DNA of 64,000 nt, taken from Pseudomonas poae (lineage in GTDB: Bacteria; Pseudomonadota; Gammaproteobacteria; Pseudomonadales; Pseudomonadaceae). Position 1 is the first letter of the stretch, and each line of letters starts with the position of its first letter. The notes beneath the pieces are model-generated. The model did not search any database. It saw only the letters and a list, made by a program, of their open reading frames with translations, and was not told the origin of the DNA. Made by a program: the position numbers and the translations under genes. Shown piece after piece: positions 8,265 to 17,695 of the stretch. The stretch spans positions 3,787,001 to 3,851,000 of the forward strand of contig CP110972.1 in NCBI GenBank assembly GCA_028869255.1. Direction: 5' to 3'.

Positions 8265-8720
8265 TTAGCCCTCCTTGGCAGGTGTTGGAGCCGACTGGCC
8301 GCTGTCTTTCAGGGCCTTGGTGACTTCCGGCGGCATGTATTTCTCATCGTGCTTGGCCAGCACCTCATCGGCCGCCACCACGCCGTCGGCGTTGAGCTTG
8401 CCCAGGGCGACGATGCCCTGGCCTTCGCGGAACAGGTCCGGGAGGATGCCACGGTAGGTGATAGTCACAGCCTTGTTGAAGTCAGTGACCACAAAGGTCA
8501 CGTCGAGGGAGTCACCGGAACGCTTCAGCGAGCCCTTCTCCACCATGCCGCCGGCGCGAATTCGCGTATCAACCGGGGCTTCGCCATTAGCGATCTGGGT
8601 CGGGGTGTAAAACAGGTTGATGTTCTGCTGCAGGGCGCTCAAGGCCAGGGTCACGGCAATGCCGACGCCGGCCAGGATGGCAAGGATGATCAACAGACGC
8701 TTTCTACGCAGCGGATTCAC
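8265..8720 (-). CDS. ccmE: Haem chaperone CcmE
   Basis: A 151-residue haem chaperone with one N-terminal membrane anchor ([19 protein letters not shown]) and a beta-barrel OB-like domain. The covalent haem-binding histidine lies in the family motif [14 protein letters not shown] (about residues 123-136), with the neighbouring tyrosine present. It starts with GTG, which overlaps the ccmD stop as GTGA, so the unusual start is fixed by coupling. CcmE takes haem from CcmABCD and passes it to CcmF. Confidence 0.95.
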   Translation of the reverse strand: MNPLRRKRLLIILAILAGVGIAVTLALSALQQNINLFYTPTQIANGEAPVDTRIRAGGMVEKGSLKRSGDSLDVTFVVTDFNKAVTITYRGILPDLFREGQGIVALGKLNADGVVAADEVLAKHDEKYMPPEVTKALKDSGQSAPTPAKEG

Positions 8721-8893
8721 TTTTCGGTCTCCCGGCGCAAACGACGCGCCTCTTGTTGCAGGTAACGCTTGCGGGCCAGGATCGGCGCGGCGACGTTGAG
8801 GGCCAGCACTGCCAGGCAGATGCCATAGGCCGTCCAGACATACAGGCCGTGATGACCCATGGCGAGAAAATCACTGAAAGAGTTGAAACTCAT
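8717..8893 (-). CDS. ccmD: Haem exporter protein CcmD
   Basis: A 58-codon gene filling the space between ccmC and ccmE. It encodes [20 protein letters not shown].., one membrane helix ([17 protein letters not shown]) and a basic tail ([15 protein letters not shown]), exactly the layout of CcmD. CcmD stabilises CcmC-CcmE and helps release haem-loaded CcmE. The ATG overlaps the ccmC stop (ATGA) and the TGA overlaps the ccmE GTG. Confidence 0.93.
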   Translation of the reverse strand: MSFNSFSDFLAMGHHGLYVWTAYGICLAVLALNVAAPILARKRYLQQEARRLRRETEK

Positions 8894-9645
8894 CCCCGCG
8901 CTCCCAGGCTGTTTTGCACTTGCGCCTTGACCCAGCTGGTGCGGGCTTCACGCTTGAGTACTTCGAGGCGCATGCGCATCAGCAGCACGGCGCCGAAGAA
9001 ACAGTAGAAGCCCAGCACCATCAGCAGCAGCGGCGCCCACATTTCCACGGGCATTGCCGGTTTTTCGGTGAGGGTGAAGGTGGCGCTCTGGTGCAGGGTG
9101 TTCCACCACTGCACCGAGTATTTGATGATCGGGATGTTGATCACGCCGACGATCGCCAGCACCGCACAGGCTTTGGCGGCGCTGTCGCGGTTGCTGATGG
9201 CGTTGCCCAAAGCGATCAAGCCGAAGTACAGAAACAGCAGGATCAACATGGAGGTTAGTCGCGCATCCCACACCCACCACGAGCCCCAGGTGGGTTTGCC
9301 CCAGATCGCGCCGGTGACCAGCGCCACGGCAGTCATCCACGCACCGATGGGCGCGGCGCATTGCAGGGCCACGTCGGCGAGTTTCATCTTCCACACCAGG
9401 CCCACCACGCCACACACCGCCAGCATCACGTAGCAGGACTGCGCCAGCATCGCGGCGGGCACGTGGATATAGATGATGCGAAAGCTGTTGCCCTGCTGGT
9501 AATCCGGCGGCGCGAAGGCCAGGCCCCAGACCAGGCCGATGCCGATCAGCAACGCGGCGGCGACGCTCAACCACGGCAGCAGCTTGCCACTGATGCCATA
9601 GAACCATTTGGGCGAGCCGAGCTTGTGAAACCAGGTCCAGTTCAT
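8890..9645 (-). CDS. ccmC: Haem transporter subunit CcmC
   Basis: A 251-residue membrane protein with six predicted helices and the WWD domain ([25 protein letters not shown] split around residues 125-145), plus conserved histidines ([15 protein letters not shown]). CcmC presents haem to CcmE in the periplasm. It is separated from ccmB by 84 bases, the only real gap in the operon; that gap holds a CTGACCC...GGGTCAG inverted repeat without a following T run. Confidence 0.95.
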   Translation of the reverse strand: MNWTWFHKLGSPKWFYGISGKLLPWLSVAAALLIGIGLVWGLAFAPPDYQQGNSFRIIYIHVPAAMLAQSCYVMLAVCGVVGLVWKMKLADVALQCAAPIGAWMTAVALVTGAIWGKPTWGSWWVWDARLTSMLILLFLYFGLIALGNAISNRDSAAKACAVLAIVGVINIPIIKYSVQWWNTLHQSATFTLTEKPAMPVEMWAPLLLMVLGFYCFFGAVLLMRMRLEVLKREARTSWVKAQVQNSLGARG

Positions 9646-9729
9646 TGCTGTTTCTCACGGTTGCTTCTCGTCATTGCGAGAAGCGTAGGGTCTTTACTGA
9701 CCCAGCGTATAACGCCGGGTCAGACCTCA

Positions 9730-10398
9730 TTATTCGCCGACGCTGATCTTCAGGCCGGCCGCTATAGCAAAGGGTGTCAGGGTTACCGCCAGGGCGGTCA
9801 GGCTACCAAGCCACAGGAGGTAACCGGTCGCCGGCATGCCCATGAGCGCGGCCTGCAAGGCGCCGCTGCCCAGGATCAACACCGGGATATACAAAGGCAG
9901 AATCAGCAGGGCCAGCAACAGGCCACCGCGCTTCAAACCGACGGTCAACGCTGCGCCCACCGCCCCCAACAGGCTGAGCACCGGCGTACCGAGCAACAAG
10001 GACAGGAGCAACACCGGCAGGCATTCAGCGGGCAAGCCCAGCATCATCGCCAGCAGCGGCGAGAGCAAGACTAGCGCCAAGCCGGAAAAAGCCCAGTGTG
10101 CCAGCACCTTGGCCAGTACCAGAAGTGGCAGAGGGTGCGACGAAAGGACCCACTGTTCAAGGGAACCGTCTTCGAAATCACTGCGAAACAGCCCGTCCAG
10201 CGAGAGCAACACCGATAACAGCGCGGCGACCCACACCAGTCCTGGGGACAAGGTTTGCAACAGTTTAGTCTCGGGCCCGACCGCCAACGGAAACAACGCG
10301 ATGACGATGGCGAAGAATACCAGCGGGTTGGCCAACTCAGCCGGGCGACGACACAGCAACCGCGCTTCGCGGGAAACCAACAGGGCAAACACGCTCAT
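9730..10398 (-). CDS. ccmB: ABC transporter permease CcmB
   Basis: A 222-residue permease with six hydrophobic segments and the N-terminal family pattern [20 protein letters not shown] chose ATG 10398 because it overlaps the ccmA stop (ATGA); a start three codons earlier is possible. Together with CcmA and CcmC it forms the CcmABCD complex that uses ATP to free holo-CcmE. Confidence 0.93.
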   Translation of the reverse strand: MSVFALLVSREARLLCRRPAELANPLVFFAIVIALFPLAVGPETKLLQTLSPGLVWVAALLSVLLSLDGLFRSDFEDGSLEQWVLSSHPLPLLVLAKVLAHWAFSGLALVLLSPLLAMMLGLPAECLPVLLLSLLLGTPVLSLLGAVGAALTVGLKRGGLLLALLILPLYIPVLILGSGALQAALMGMPATGYLLWLGSLTALAVTLTPFAIAAGLKISVGE

Positions 10399-11030
10399 AG
10401 CGACCACCGGCCCAGGTCGAGGTCACGGTAACCGGCGGGCACACGCGTGAGGGTATGGTGAGTGGTCAGTACGATCAAACCGCCCTGCTCGCAATGTTGG
10501 GCCAGGTGTTCTTCCAACTGGGCGACGCCTTGTTTGTCGAGGGCGGTAAAGGGCTCGTCGAGAATCCACAGCAGCGGGCCGGGCAGATACAACCGCGCCA
10601 GGGCCACGCGGCGCTGTTGGCCGGCGGACAGGGTGTGGCAGGGCACGTCTTCGAAACCCTTGAGACCGACGGCGGCCAGGGCCTGCCAGATGGCGTCGCG
10701 GGACGCCGGGTGATGCAGGGCGCTGAGCCAGCTGAGGTTTTCTTCTGCGCTCAGCACGTCCTTGATGCCGGCGGCGTGGCCGATCCAGATCAGGTTACGG
10801 GCGAGTTCGCTGCGTTGCTCGTTGAGGGGCTTGCCGTTGAGTCGTACCTCACCGGCCGTCGGCTGCATCAAACCGGCCAGCAGGCGCAGCAAACTGGTCT
10901 TGCCACTGCCGTTGGGGCCGCTGATTTGCACCATGTCGCCGCCCGCCAGACGCAGTTCGAGGTGTTCGAACAGCAGGCGCAGGTCACGCTCACAGGCAAG
11001 CGCTACGGCTTCAAGAAGAGGGCTGGTCAA
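10395..11030 (-). CDS. ccmA: ABC transporter ATP-binding protein CcmA
   Basis: A 211-residue ATPase with Walker [12 protein letters not shown] (about residues 39-49), ABC signature LSAGQQRR and Walker B LWILDEP. It energises release of haem-loaded CcmE. It is the first gene of the ccm transcript, so the promoter should lie in the 200 bases shared with the divergent fliK-like gene; I saw no convincing consensus there. Confidence 0.95.
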   Translation of the reverse strand: MTSPLLEAVALACERDLRLLFEHLELRLAGGDMVQISGPNGSGKTSLLRLLAGLMQPTAGEVRLNGKPLNEQRSELARNLIWIGHAAGIKDVLSAEENLSWLSALHHPASRDAIWQALAAVGLKGFEDVPCHTLSAGQQRRVALARLYLPGPLLWILDEPFTALDKQGVAQLEEHLAQHCEQGGLIVLTTHHTLTRVPAGYRDLDLGRWSL

Positions 11031-11230
11031 GAGATCGCGGGCCTTTACGGTTCAAGTCGGCGGTGCAGCGGCCGTTATAGAAAGATGCACAATAACGGCT
11101 TTGGCGACCGATTTTAGAGAGCTGGATCAAATAGTTGTGAGGTTTTTACCGCTCTCTTTGCAGACGGGCGGCATTATACATGCGATGCCCTACTCTAAAG
11201 AGGGCAATTTCCCCAGAGACGAAGCGCGCG

Positions 11231-12808
11231 ATGACCGGTGAGATCAACCTTCCGACCCTTCCACCCGCCCCGGCAACCGGGCCCAGCCCCGTGCCTGCGA
11301 CCGGTGAATTGCTGAAACTGCTCGAGCCGCAGATCGGCTTGATCGACCCCGGAAAAACCGCGAACGCGCAAGTGATTGGCCTTAAACAAGGCGGTGAAGC
11401 CTTTCAGTTGCTGCTCAAGCTGACACTGGAAGGTGGCCGCCAGACCCTGGTGCAGGCCAGCAGCGCCCAGCCGCTGCCGCTGGGCAGCAATGTGGCGGTG
11501 AGCCAGACGCCCGCCGGCAACCTGACCCTCAGCTTGCAACAGGCCATGAGCGCCAACGTCGCCGCCCTCACCCGCATCGACACCAACCAGATGCCGGTGG
11601 GCACGCTGTTGCAGGCCAAGGTGCTGACCACGCAGATGCTGCCGCAGGGCACGGCGCAACCGGCGATCTACCGCTCCTTGGTGACCGTGCTCAACAATGC
11701 CCTGGCGGGTGCGACGCTGACGGTAGAAAGCCCGCAGCCCCTGCGCGTCGGCAGTTTGCTCAGTGCCGTGGTGCAAACCCCACACACCCTGAGCTTTGTG
11801 CCGTTGAGCGGGCTCAAGGATCAACTGGCGGTCACACAACAACTGGCCACCCAGCAAAGTCGCCAGGGTTCGCTGGATGCCGTGTTCAACGCCATCCAGA
11901 ACCTGCCGCGTGGCGACAGCACCTCCGCCGACCTGCGCGCAGCAGCCGACCGACTGCTGGCGGCCTTGCCCGACCTGGCGCAAGTCAGTAATCCCAAGGT
12001 GCTGGCACAAGTGGTGCAAAACAGCGGCGCGTTTCTGGAAGCCAAATTACTCGCCGGGCAAAACCCGCAAGTGCCGCCACTGGACATGAAGGGCGCCTTG
12101 CTGCGCCTGGTCGCGGATTTAGTGCCCGCCCTGCCTGCCAGCACCAACCTCAATGCCATCCTCGCCGCCAATACCCTGGCTCAGGTGCTGCCGAACTTTG
12201 TGCGCAGCCCGCTGAACACCCTCGGCCAGGTCAGCGCTCGCCAAGCACCGGCCAGCTTCCCGCTGCCCGAGCGGTTGATGGCGAAACTGGAAGGCGAAGG
12301 CGACCTGGAAAACCTGCTGCGCCTGGCCGCCGGGGCAATTTCACGCTTGCAGAGCCATCAATTGTCGAGCCTGGAACAAACCGGCACTACCGCCGATGGC
12401 CGCCTGCAAACCACCTGGCAACTGGAGATCCCCATGCGCACCTTGCAGGACATCGTGCCGCTGCAGGTCAAGTTCCAGCGTGAAGAACCCGCGGCGGACA
12501 AGGACCAACCCGACCGTAAAGACAAGAAAGACCCAAAACAGATGCTCTGGCGCGTGGAGCTGGCCTTCGACATGGAGCCACTGGGGCCGTTGCAGGTTCA
12601 GGCTCAACTGACCCAGGGCAAACTGTCCAGCCAGCTGTGGGCCACGCGACCGTTCACCGCCAGCCTGATCGAAAGCCATTTGGGCAACTTGCGCGAACGC
12701 CTGGTGACCTCGGGCATCAACGTCGGCGACCTCGATTGCCACCTCGGCACGCCACCACGCGGGCCGAAAACCGGACTGGAGCAACGCTGGGTGGATGAAA
12801 CCGCATGA
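11231..12808 (+). CDS. Flagellar hook-length control protein FliK-like
   Basis: A 525-residue, alanine/leucine/glutamine-rich protein of low complexity. Its C-terminal 120 residues (LWRVELAFDMEPLGPLQVQAQL.., ..LRERLVTSGINVGDLDCHLG) match the conserved Flg_hook domain of FliK. FliK measures hook length and switches the export specificity of FlhB. The next gene, overlapping as ATGA, encodes an isolated FlhB C-terminal-like domain, so the pair may act together. ATG 11231 starts the conserved part; upstream in-frame codons have no good ribosome site. No other flagellar genes are in the window, so this may be a second, non-canonical FliK. Confidence 0.75.
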   Translation: MTGEINLPTLPPAPATGPSPVPATGELLKLLEPQIGLIDPGKTANAQVIGLKQGGEAFQLLLKLTLEGGRQTLVQASSAQPLPLGSNVAVSQTPAGNLTLSLQQAMSANVAALTRIDTNQMPVGTLLQAKVLTTQMLPQGTAQPAIYRSLVTVLNNALAGATLTVESPQPLRVGSLLSAVVQTPHTLSFVPLSGLKDQLAVTQQLATQQSRQGSLDAVFNAIQNLPRGDSTSADLRAAADRLLAALPDLAQVSNPKVLAQVVQNSGAFLEAKLLAGQNPQVPPLDMKGALLRLVADLVPALPASTNLNAILAANTLAQVLPNFVRSPLNTLGQVSARQAPASFPLPERLMAKLEGEGDLENLLRLAAGAISRLQSHQLSSLEQTGTTADGRLQTTWQLEIPMRTLQDIVPLQVKFQREEPAADKDQPDRKDKKDPKQMLWRVELAFDMEPLGPLQVQAQLTQGKLSSQLWATRPFTASLIESHLGNLRERLVTSGINVGDLDCHLGTPPRGPKTGLEQRWVDETA

Positions 12809-13134
12809 AGAACCCTACCCCACCGCGCCAGGCGATTGCCCTCAAGTACGACGGCCAACAAGCCCCGACCCTGACTGCCAAGGGCGACGATGCCCTGGCC
12901 GAAGCGATCCTGAAACTGGCGCGGGAAAATGAAGTCCCGATCTATGAAAACGCCGAGCTGGTGAAACTGCTGGCGCGCATGGAATTGGGTGACAGTATTC
13001 CGGAGGAGCTGTACCGCACCATCGCCGAGATTATTGCGTTTGCGTGGACATTGAAGGGCAAGTTCCCGGTCGGCTATGACCCGGATGCGGGGCCGGTGGA
13101 GCGGGATGTGACTGAGCGTGGGGATGATTACTGA
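12805..13134 (+). CDS. FlhB C-terminal-like (EscU/YscU/HrcU family) export-switch protein
   Basis: A 109-residue soluble protein aligned with only the cytoplasmic domain of FlhB: RQAIALKYDGQQAPTLTAKG, then ENEVPIYENAELVKLLARMELGDSIPEELYRTIAEIIAFAW. The membrane half of FlhB is absent, and where FlhB has the self-cleaving NPTH motif this protein has no such sequence. It therefore cannot switch by autocleavage in the usual way. It is translationally coupled to the fliK-like gene. Such stand-alone FlhB-like proteins are known beside fliK-like genes in several Gammaproteobacteria; role unproven. Confidence 0.8.
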   Translation: MKNPTPPRQAIALKYDGQQAPTLTAKGDDALAEAILKLARENEVPIYENAELVKLLARMELGDSIPEELYRTIAEIIAFAWTLKGKFPVGYDPDAGPVERDVTERGDDY

Positions 13135-13162
13135 ATTCTCAAAGGTCTACCAAAATCTAAAT

Positions 13163-13214
13163 GTGGGAGCTGGCTTGCCTGCGATGGCGCCATCGCAGGC
13201 AAGCCAGCTCCCAC
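13163..13214. repeat. Perfect 52-base palindrome, GTGGGAGC family, copy 2
   Basis: Two 26-base arms, the left starting GTGGGAGCTGGCTTGCC, are exact reverse complements with no spacer. It lies between convergent genes and could act as a terminator-like cruciform or hairpin. Confidence 0.9.
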
Positions 13215-13229
13215 AGTCGATCTCTATTG

Positions 13230-14456
13230 TCAGTTCAATACTTCACTGAGCGGGATGAAATTGACCCGATCCCCCATCTCCAGCGTCGTCCCCTCCAACA
13301 CCTCCACAAACCCCTGCGCCCACGCCGCGCTGCGCAGCACGCCGGAGCTCTGGTTGCGGTAGATGATCGCCTTGCCCTGCTCGATGCGCGCACGCAGATA
13401 CTCACGACGGTTGCCCGGTTTGGGCCAGGTGAAGCCCACCGGCACTTCGAAACGCAGCGGCTCCACATCCGCCACACCTTGGCGGCGCAGTAGATAAGGC
13501 CGGGCCAGCAGCGCGAACGTCACCAGCGTCGAGGCCGGATTACCCGGCAGGCCGATCACCGGCACACCACGGAAGTGCCCGAAGGTCAGCGGCTTGCCCG
13601 GTTTGATCGCAAGTTTCCACAGGGCCAATTCGCCCTCTTCGCGCAAGGCGATGCCCAGGAAGTCCGCCTCGCCCACTGACACCCCGCCGGTAGACAGGAT
13701 CAGGTCGGCCGCGCCCAGGCTCGCCAGGCGGGCACGGGTCTGTTCCAGATCATCCGGCAGGATGCCGGCGTCGATCACCTCACAGCCCATGCGCTCCAGC
13801 CAAGAGCACAGCACACGGCGATTGCTGTTGTAGATCTGCCCCGGCCCCAGCGGCAAGCCAGGCTCGATCAACTCGTCACCGGTAGACAGCACGGCCACTC
13901 GCGGTCGGCGGATCACGCTCAGGCTGGCGTGCCCCAGGGAGGCGGCCAGGCCCAGTTCGATAGGGCCCAGGCGTGTTCCGGCGCTGAGCACCAACTCGCC
14001 AACGGTGGTTTCCTGGCCTTGCGGGCGGATGTTCTGGCCGACCTGCAACGGCTCGCTGAAGCTCACGCGCTGGTCGGCGTGGACCACGGCGTTCTCCTGC
14101 ATCTCCACGCAATCCGCGCCTTCGGGTACCGGCGCTCCGGTGAAGATGCGGGCGCAGGTGCCGGCCGCCAAGGGTTGCGGCGCCTGGCCGGCGAAGATGC
14201 GCTGGCTGACCACCAGCGGCTCACCGGCCCAGTCCGACAGGCGCAGGGCATAACCGTCCATGGCGCTGTTGGGCCAGGGCGGCAGGTCGAAGGTAGAGAT
14301 CAGGTCCTGGGCCAGCACGCGGCCGTCGCACTCGGCCAGCGGCAGTCCATTTTGCTCACGGATCGGCGCCGCTTCGGCCATGTCGAGCAATTGGCGCAGC
14401 GCGTCTTCCACCGGCATCAGGGCACCGGTCTTGCCGGGCTTACCCACGCGATTCAC
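13230..14456 (-). CDS. moeA: Molybdopterin molybdenumtransferase MoeA
   Basis: A 408-residue MoeA. It shows the N-terminal substrate loop (PPWPNSAMDGYALR, about residues 55-70), the MoCF-biosynthesis domain with STGDELIEPG and LSTGGVSVGEADF, and GLPGNPAS. MoeA inserts molybdate into adenylylated molybdopterin. It overlaps the moaB stop by 17 bases if ATG 14456 is used; an internal ATG at 14417 would remove the overlap and is possible. It is co-transcribed with moaB and divergent from mobA. Confidence 0.95.
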   Translation of the reverse strand: MNRVGKPGKTGALMPVEDALRQLLDMAEAAPIREQNGLPLAECDGRVLAQDLISTFDLPPWPNSAMDGYALRLSDWAGEPLVVSQRIFAGQAPQPLAAGTCARIFTGAPVPEGADCVEMQENAVVHADQRVSFSEPLQVGQNIRPQGQETTVGELVLSAGTRLGPIELGLAASLGHASLSVIRRPRVAVLSTGDELIEPGLPLGPGQIYNSNRRVLCSWLERMGCEVIDAGILPDDLEQTRARLASLGAADLILSTGGVSVGEADFLGIALREEGELALWKLAIKPGKPLTFGHFRGVPVIGLPGNPASTLVTFALLARPYLLRRQGVADVEPLRFEVPVGFTWPKPGNRREYLRARIEQGKAIIYRNQSSGVLRSAAWAQGFVEVLEGTTLEMGDRVNFIPLSEVLN

Positions 14457-14979
14457 AGGGTTCAGCCTGCTTCAGGTGCGGCACGAAGTTGCACGGGCGG
14501 TGGCGGTTATCCAGTTGCTCGGCGAGGATGCCATCCCAACCGGTGCGCACCGCATTGGTGGAACCCGGCAAGCAGCACACCAGCGTGCCATTGGCCAGGC
14601 CGGCCAGGGCGCGGGATTGCACGGTGGAGGTGCCGATATCGGCCACGGAGATCTGCCGGAACAGTTCGCCAAAGCCATCGACTTGCTTGTCCAGCAGGCA
14701 GCTTACAGCCTCGGGCGTGCTGTCGCGGCCGGTGAAGCCGGTGCCGCCGGTGATCAGCACCACTTGCACCACGTCTTCGGCGATCCAGTGGGCGACCTGG
14801 GCGCGGATCTTGTAGAGGTCGTCCTTGAGCAGCACACGCTCGGCCAGGTTGTGGCCGGCGGCGGTCAGGCGGTCGACGAAGACCTGGCCGGAGGTGTCGG
14901 TTTCGAGGGTACGGGTGTCGCTGACGGTCAACACAGCGATATTCAGGGGTACAAAGGGCGCATCGGCCTTGGCTTTCAT
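14440..14979 (-). CDS. moaB: Molybdenum cofactor biosynthesis protein MoaB
   Basis: A 179-residue protein of the MoaB/MogA fold: [17 protein letters not shown] at the N-terminus, then [18 protein letters not shown] (about residues 90-107), and the [19 protein letters not shown]-terminal motif. MoaB-type proteins adenylylate molybdopterin before molybdenum insertion by MoeA. The divergent start of mobA lies 76 bases away, so the two directions share a promoter region. Confidence 0.93.
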   Translation of the reverse strand: MKAKADAPFVPLNIAVLTVSDTRTLETDTSGQVFVDRLTAAGHNLAERVLLKDDLYKIRAQVAHWIAEDVVQVVLITGGTGFTGRDSTPEAVSCLLDKQVDGFGELFRQISVADIGTSTVQSRALAGLANGTLVCCLPGSTNAVRTGWDGILAEQLDNRHRPCNFVPHLKQAEPCESRG

Positions 14980-15055
14980 GGCAGGGTCCGGTTGTCGAAG
15001 GAACAGCCCGGTGTTATATCACAGGGCCCTATTTACCTGCCGCAGCGGAACCGCC

Positions 15056-15658
15056 ATGTCTTTCGATTCTTCGCCCCTGCCCTGTTCGATTCTGCTGTTG
15101 GCCGGTGGCCGCGGCCAACGCATGGGCGGCCAGGACAAGGGTTTGTTGCAATGGCGTGGCCAGCCGTTGATTGCCCATTTGCAACGCCTGACCCGCCCAC
15201 TGACCGATGACCTGATCATCTCCTGCAACCGCAACCATGACCGCTACCGGCCCTACGCCGACCAGTTGGTGAGCGACGACAGCCCGGACTTCCCCGGCCC
15301 GCTCGCGGGCATCCGGGCCGGACTCGCGGCTGCGCGTGGTGCGCATTTGCTGGTACTGCCGTGTGACGTTCCAAACATCGACGTAGGACTACTCACCGAC
15401 CTGCGTGAGACTGCACGCCGCAACCCGCTGCTGCCGGTCATGGTGCGTCATGGGGCATTCTGGGAACCCTTGATCTGCATCATCCCCACCGGCCTGCAAA
15501 CCCAGATAGAACGGGCCTGGGACGCCGGTGAACGGAGCCCGCGCAAGATCCTGCTGCAACTGAGTGGCGTGGGCCTGGAATGCCCAGAGGATGACCCACG
15601 CCTGGCCAACCTTAATACCCCCGAGCTGTTGCACCCGGGGTCCGACGTGTCAGAATGA
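15056..15658 (+). CDS. mobA: Molybdenum cofactor guanylyltransferase MobA
   Basis: A 200-residue GTP transferase with the nucleotide-binding loop [18 protein letters not shown] (about residues 14-31) and PLAGIRAGL. It links GMP to molybdopterin to give the bis-MGD cofactor of DMSO-reductase-type enzymes. The ATG at 15056 places the motif at the usual distance from the N-terminus; the long upstream open frame runs through the moaB antisense and is not used. Confidence 0.94.
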   Translation: MSFDSSPLPCSILLLAGGRGQRMGGQDKGLLQWRGQPLIAHLQRLTRPLTDDLIISCNRNHDRYRPYADQLVSDDSPDFPGPLAGIRAGLAAARGAHLLVLPCDVPNIDVGLLTDLRETARRNPLLPVMVRHGAFWEPLICIIPTGLQTQIERAWDAGERSPRKILLQLSGVGLECPEDDPRLANLNTPELLHPGSDVSE

Positions 15659-15671
15659 ACGTTCGCATAAG

Positions 15672-15699
15672 GAACTTTGGCGACGTGTCACGCGTCACA
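15672..15699 (+). promoter_or_regulatory. Possible AlgU (sigma-22) promoter
   Basis: GAACTT, a perfect AlgU -35 match, is followed after 17 bases by TCACA, which agrees at three of five positions with the -10 consensus TCTGA. It lies 40 bases before the small lipoprotein gene. Envelope-stress control would suit such a gene, but the -10 is weak. Confidence 0.4.
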
Positions 15700-15738
15700 A
15701 GGTCAGCAATTAAAAAGTATTCTCTCGGAGACAAACTC

Positions 15739-15960
15739 ATGACTCAACGGACCATCGCCGCTCTCATGCTTGCACTGGGCCTCGCTACCCTCGCCGGTTG
15801 CGCCTCGCCTACAGTGATCACCCTGAATGACGGTCGCGAAATCCAGGCCGTCGACACCCCTAAATTCGACAAGGATTCGGGCTTCTACGAGTTCGAACAA
15901 CTGGACGGCAAGCAGACCCGTATCAACAAGGATCAGGTCCGCACCGTTAAAGATCTGTAA
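15739..15960 (+). CDS. YgdI/YgdR family lipoprotein
   Basis: A 73-residue lipoprotein: signal with lipobox LAGC (cysteine 21), then the conserved small beta domain ITLNDGREIQAVDTPKFD and GFYEFEQLDGKQTRINKDQV typical of the YgdI/YgdR (DUF903) family. It should sit in the outer membrane facing the periplasm; the function is unknown. CTCGGAG 13 to 7 bases before ATG 15739 supports the start over the longer open frame from 15655. A strong terminator follows. Confidence 0.88.
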   Translation: MTQRTIAALMLALGLATLAGCASPTVITLNDGREIQAVDTPKFDKDSGFYEFEQLDGKQTRINKDQVRTVKDL

Positions 15961-15977
15961 GCCTCAAACGCTTGCCA

Positions 15978-16001
15978 CCAAGGCCCGCCTCGTGCGGGCC
16001 T
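15978..16001 (+). terminator. Hairpin terminator after the YgdI-like gene
   Basis: AAGGCCCGC and GCGGGCCTT pair perfectly around a CTCGT loop. A short T-containing tail (TGTCGTTT) follows. It sits 17 bases after the stop. Confidence 0.75.
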
Positions 16002-16017
16002 TGTCGTTTGCGCAGGG

Positions 16018-16908
16018 TTACCAGTCGAGGGTGATCCGGCTGCTGAAGTGGCGTTCCTCGCCCGTCACGGGGTCGACAAACCGCACGCCCTGGGCCAGCA
16101 ATTTCAGCGGGTTGGCGTAGTCGTCCACGGCATCCTTGAGCACATCGGGGTAGAACGGGTCGTTACAGATACTCGCCCCCAGCGCGGTCATGTGCACGCG
16201 CAGCTGGTGCTTCTTGCCGGTCACGGGGAACAGGCCATAGCGCCATAAATCGCGGTTTTTTTCGCGCACCTGCACGCCGGTCTCGGTGTTACTGGCGCCC
16301 GCGCCTTCTTGCATGCGAAAGAAGGGTTCGCCCTCCACCAAGCGGCTTTTGTGCACCAGGGGGAAGGTCAGGTTCGGTAAGGCAGGGGCGATGGCTTCGT
16401 AGAATTTATCGATGCGGCGTGTGGGAAACAGCTGCTGATACGCCGAGCGGCTGGCCGGGTTGGCCGAGAACAGCACCAGGCCCGCCGTATGCCGGTCGAT
16501 ACGATGCAGGGGCACCAGCGCAGGGTTGTCCAGGCGACGAATCAGGCGGCGCAACAGGGTTTGCTCGACGTATTCACCGGCCGGGGTCACGGGCAGGAAA
16601 TGCGGTTTGTCGGCGACCACCAGATGCTCGTCGGCGTACAGGATGTTTTCCTGCACCGGGATCACCTTTTCGTTCGGCACTTCACGAAAGTAGTAGATGC
16701 ACAGACCTTCCTTGTAGGCCAGGTCCAGGCGGATCGGGCTGCCGTGGATATCCAGCACCCGGCCTCGGGCGATGCGGTCCAACCAGTGTTCACGGCTGAT
16801 CGCCGGGAAGTGCTCGCACAGGCAATCCAACACCGTCGCCCACGGGCCAGGTGGCAAATAAAGCGTGCTCGCTTGATGCTGGGACGCGGAAAAACCGAAA
16901 GTGGACAT
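16018..16908 (-). CDS. RluA-family pseudouridine synthase
   Basis: A 296-residue protein with the RluA catalytic motif in the form PLHRIDRHTAGLVLFS (about residues 133-148; the aspartate is present), an upstream VVADKPHFLPVTP segment and the C-terminal RVHMTALGASICNDPFYP motif. These enzymes isomerise uridine in rRNA or tRNA. HRIDRHTAG rather than HRLDRDTSG places it in a side branch whose target RNA I cannot name. It has no S4 domain. Confidence 0.85.
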   Translation of the reverse strand: MSTFGFSASQHQASTLYLPPGPWATVLDCLCEHFPAISREHWLDRIARGRVLDIHGSPIRLDLAYKEGLCIYYFREVPNEKVIPVQENILYADEHLVVADKPHFLPVTPAGEYVEQTLLRRLIRRLDNPALVPLHRIDRHTAGLVLFSANPASRSAYQQLFPTRRIDKFYEAIAPALPNLTFPLVHKSRLVEGEPFFRMQEGAGASNTETGVQVREKNRDLWRYGLFPVTGKKHQLRVHMTALGASICNDPFYPDVLKDAVDDYANPLKLLAQGVRFVDPVTGEERHFSSRITLDW

Positions 16909-16979
16909 GAAATGCTCGAAGCCTGGGAAAACAGGCCGGCATTATCCCGCATGGAGCGGGATGGAGCCTAGGGCGGATC

Positions 16980-17315
16980 TCAGGCTTTGATCAATTCGGC
17001 CCTCAGGATCGGCGAAGCACTGGCGGCCTCGGTGAACTCCTTGAGCCAACGCAGCACATCCACCGCCTCCCAGCGGCCGGGGTCATACAGCGCGTACAGC
17101 AAGCCCTGGTAACCCACCACATCCAGCTGCTTGTGGTAGCCGGCGCGCTGGAACAACGCCTCGATCTCCGCAAAGCAGGTGTTGAAATGCACTTTGTTAA
17201 ACGGCGTCTTGCCTTCCGTGACCAGGCCGTCGAGGCGCAGCTCGTTCACCGCGTCGCGCACGACGTCGGCGGACATGCGATTGACGCTGCTTTTCAGTTG
17301 TTCAACATTCACCAC
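16980..17315 (-). CDS. Conserved hypothetical protein
   Basis: A 111-residue, mixed alpha/beta, soluble protein with no signal or membrane segment (MVNVEQLKSSVNRMSADVV.., ..VVGYQGLLYALYDPGRWEAVDVLRWLKEF). I do not recognise a family. It lies alone between the pseudouridine synthase and the glutaredoxin-like gene, all on the minus strand with gaps of 71 and 74 bases. Codon use resembles the neighbours. Confidence 0.65.
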   Translation of the reverse strand: MVNVEQLKSSVNRMSADVVRDAVNELRLDGLVTEGKTPFNKVHFNTCFAEIEALFQRAGYHKQLDVVGYQGLLYALYDPGRWEAVDVLRWLKEFTEAASASPILRAELIKA

Positions 17316-17389
17316 GGGCGTTCCCTCTATTCAATCGCTGTACAAACATACAGTAACTTAATATTTGGAAAGCCGCTATCGGATAAAGC

Positions 17390-17626
17390 TCAGCGCAGGA
17401 AGGCCACCACCTGCTCGGCATCGAATGGCCAGTCCAGTTCTGCCCCGCTGTCTACCCGGCGAAGCACCGGAATCCGTAGGCCGTAGGCGTCGCTCAGATC
17501 AATCGGGTCGGTGATATCCACCAACTCCACCAGCAACCCGCGTTCGACGAGCGGCATGATCTCGGCTTCGGCAATCTCACACAAATGGCAACCCAGGGTG
17601 CCGAATAACTGGCATTCAGGCAGCAT
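17390..17626 (-). CDS. Glutaredoxin-like (DUF836) protein
   Basis: A 78-residue thioredoxin-fold miniature: MLPECQLFGTLGCHLCEIAEAE carries a CxxC (CHLC) at the usual glutaredoxin position, followed by the beta-alpha element LVELVDITD and RIPVLRRVDSG with the cis-proline. It probably acts in thiol-disulfide exchange in the cytoplasm. I chose ATG 17626, since the longer frame extends through an extragenic palindrome and encodes only repeat-derived residues. Confidence 0.8.
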   Translation of the reverse strand: MLPECQLFGTLGCHLCEIAEAEIMPLVERGLLVELVDITDPIDLSDAYGLRIPVLRRVDSGAELDWPFDAEQVVAFLR

Positions 17627-17695
17627 GACAATGGCCCTGATCAGGAAGTAGGCGAACATTCTAAGCCCGACGAAAACCTGTGGCGAGTAGGCTTC

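Noticed and set aside
9697..9723. Terminator between ccmC and ccmB
   Set aside because: The CTGACCC/GGGTCAG inverted repeat has no T run and lies inside one operon.
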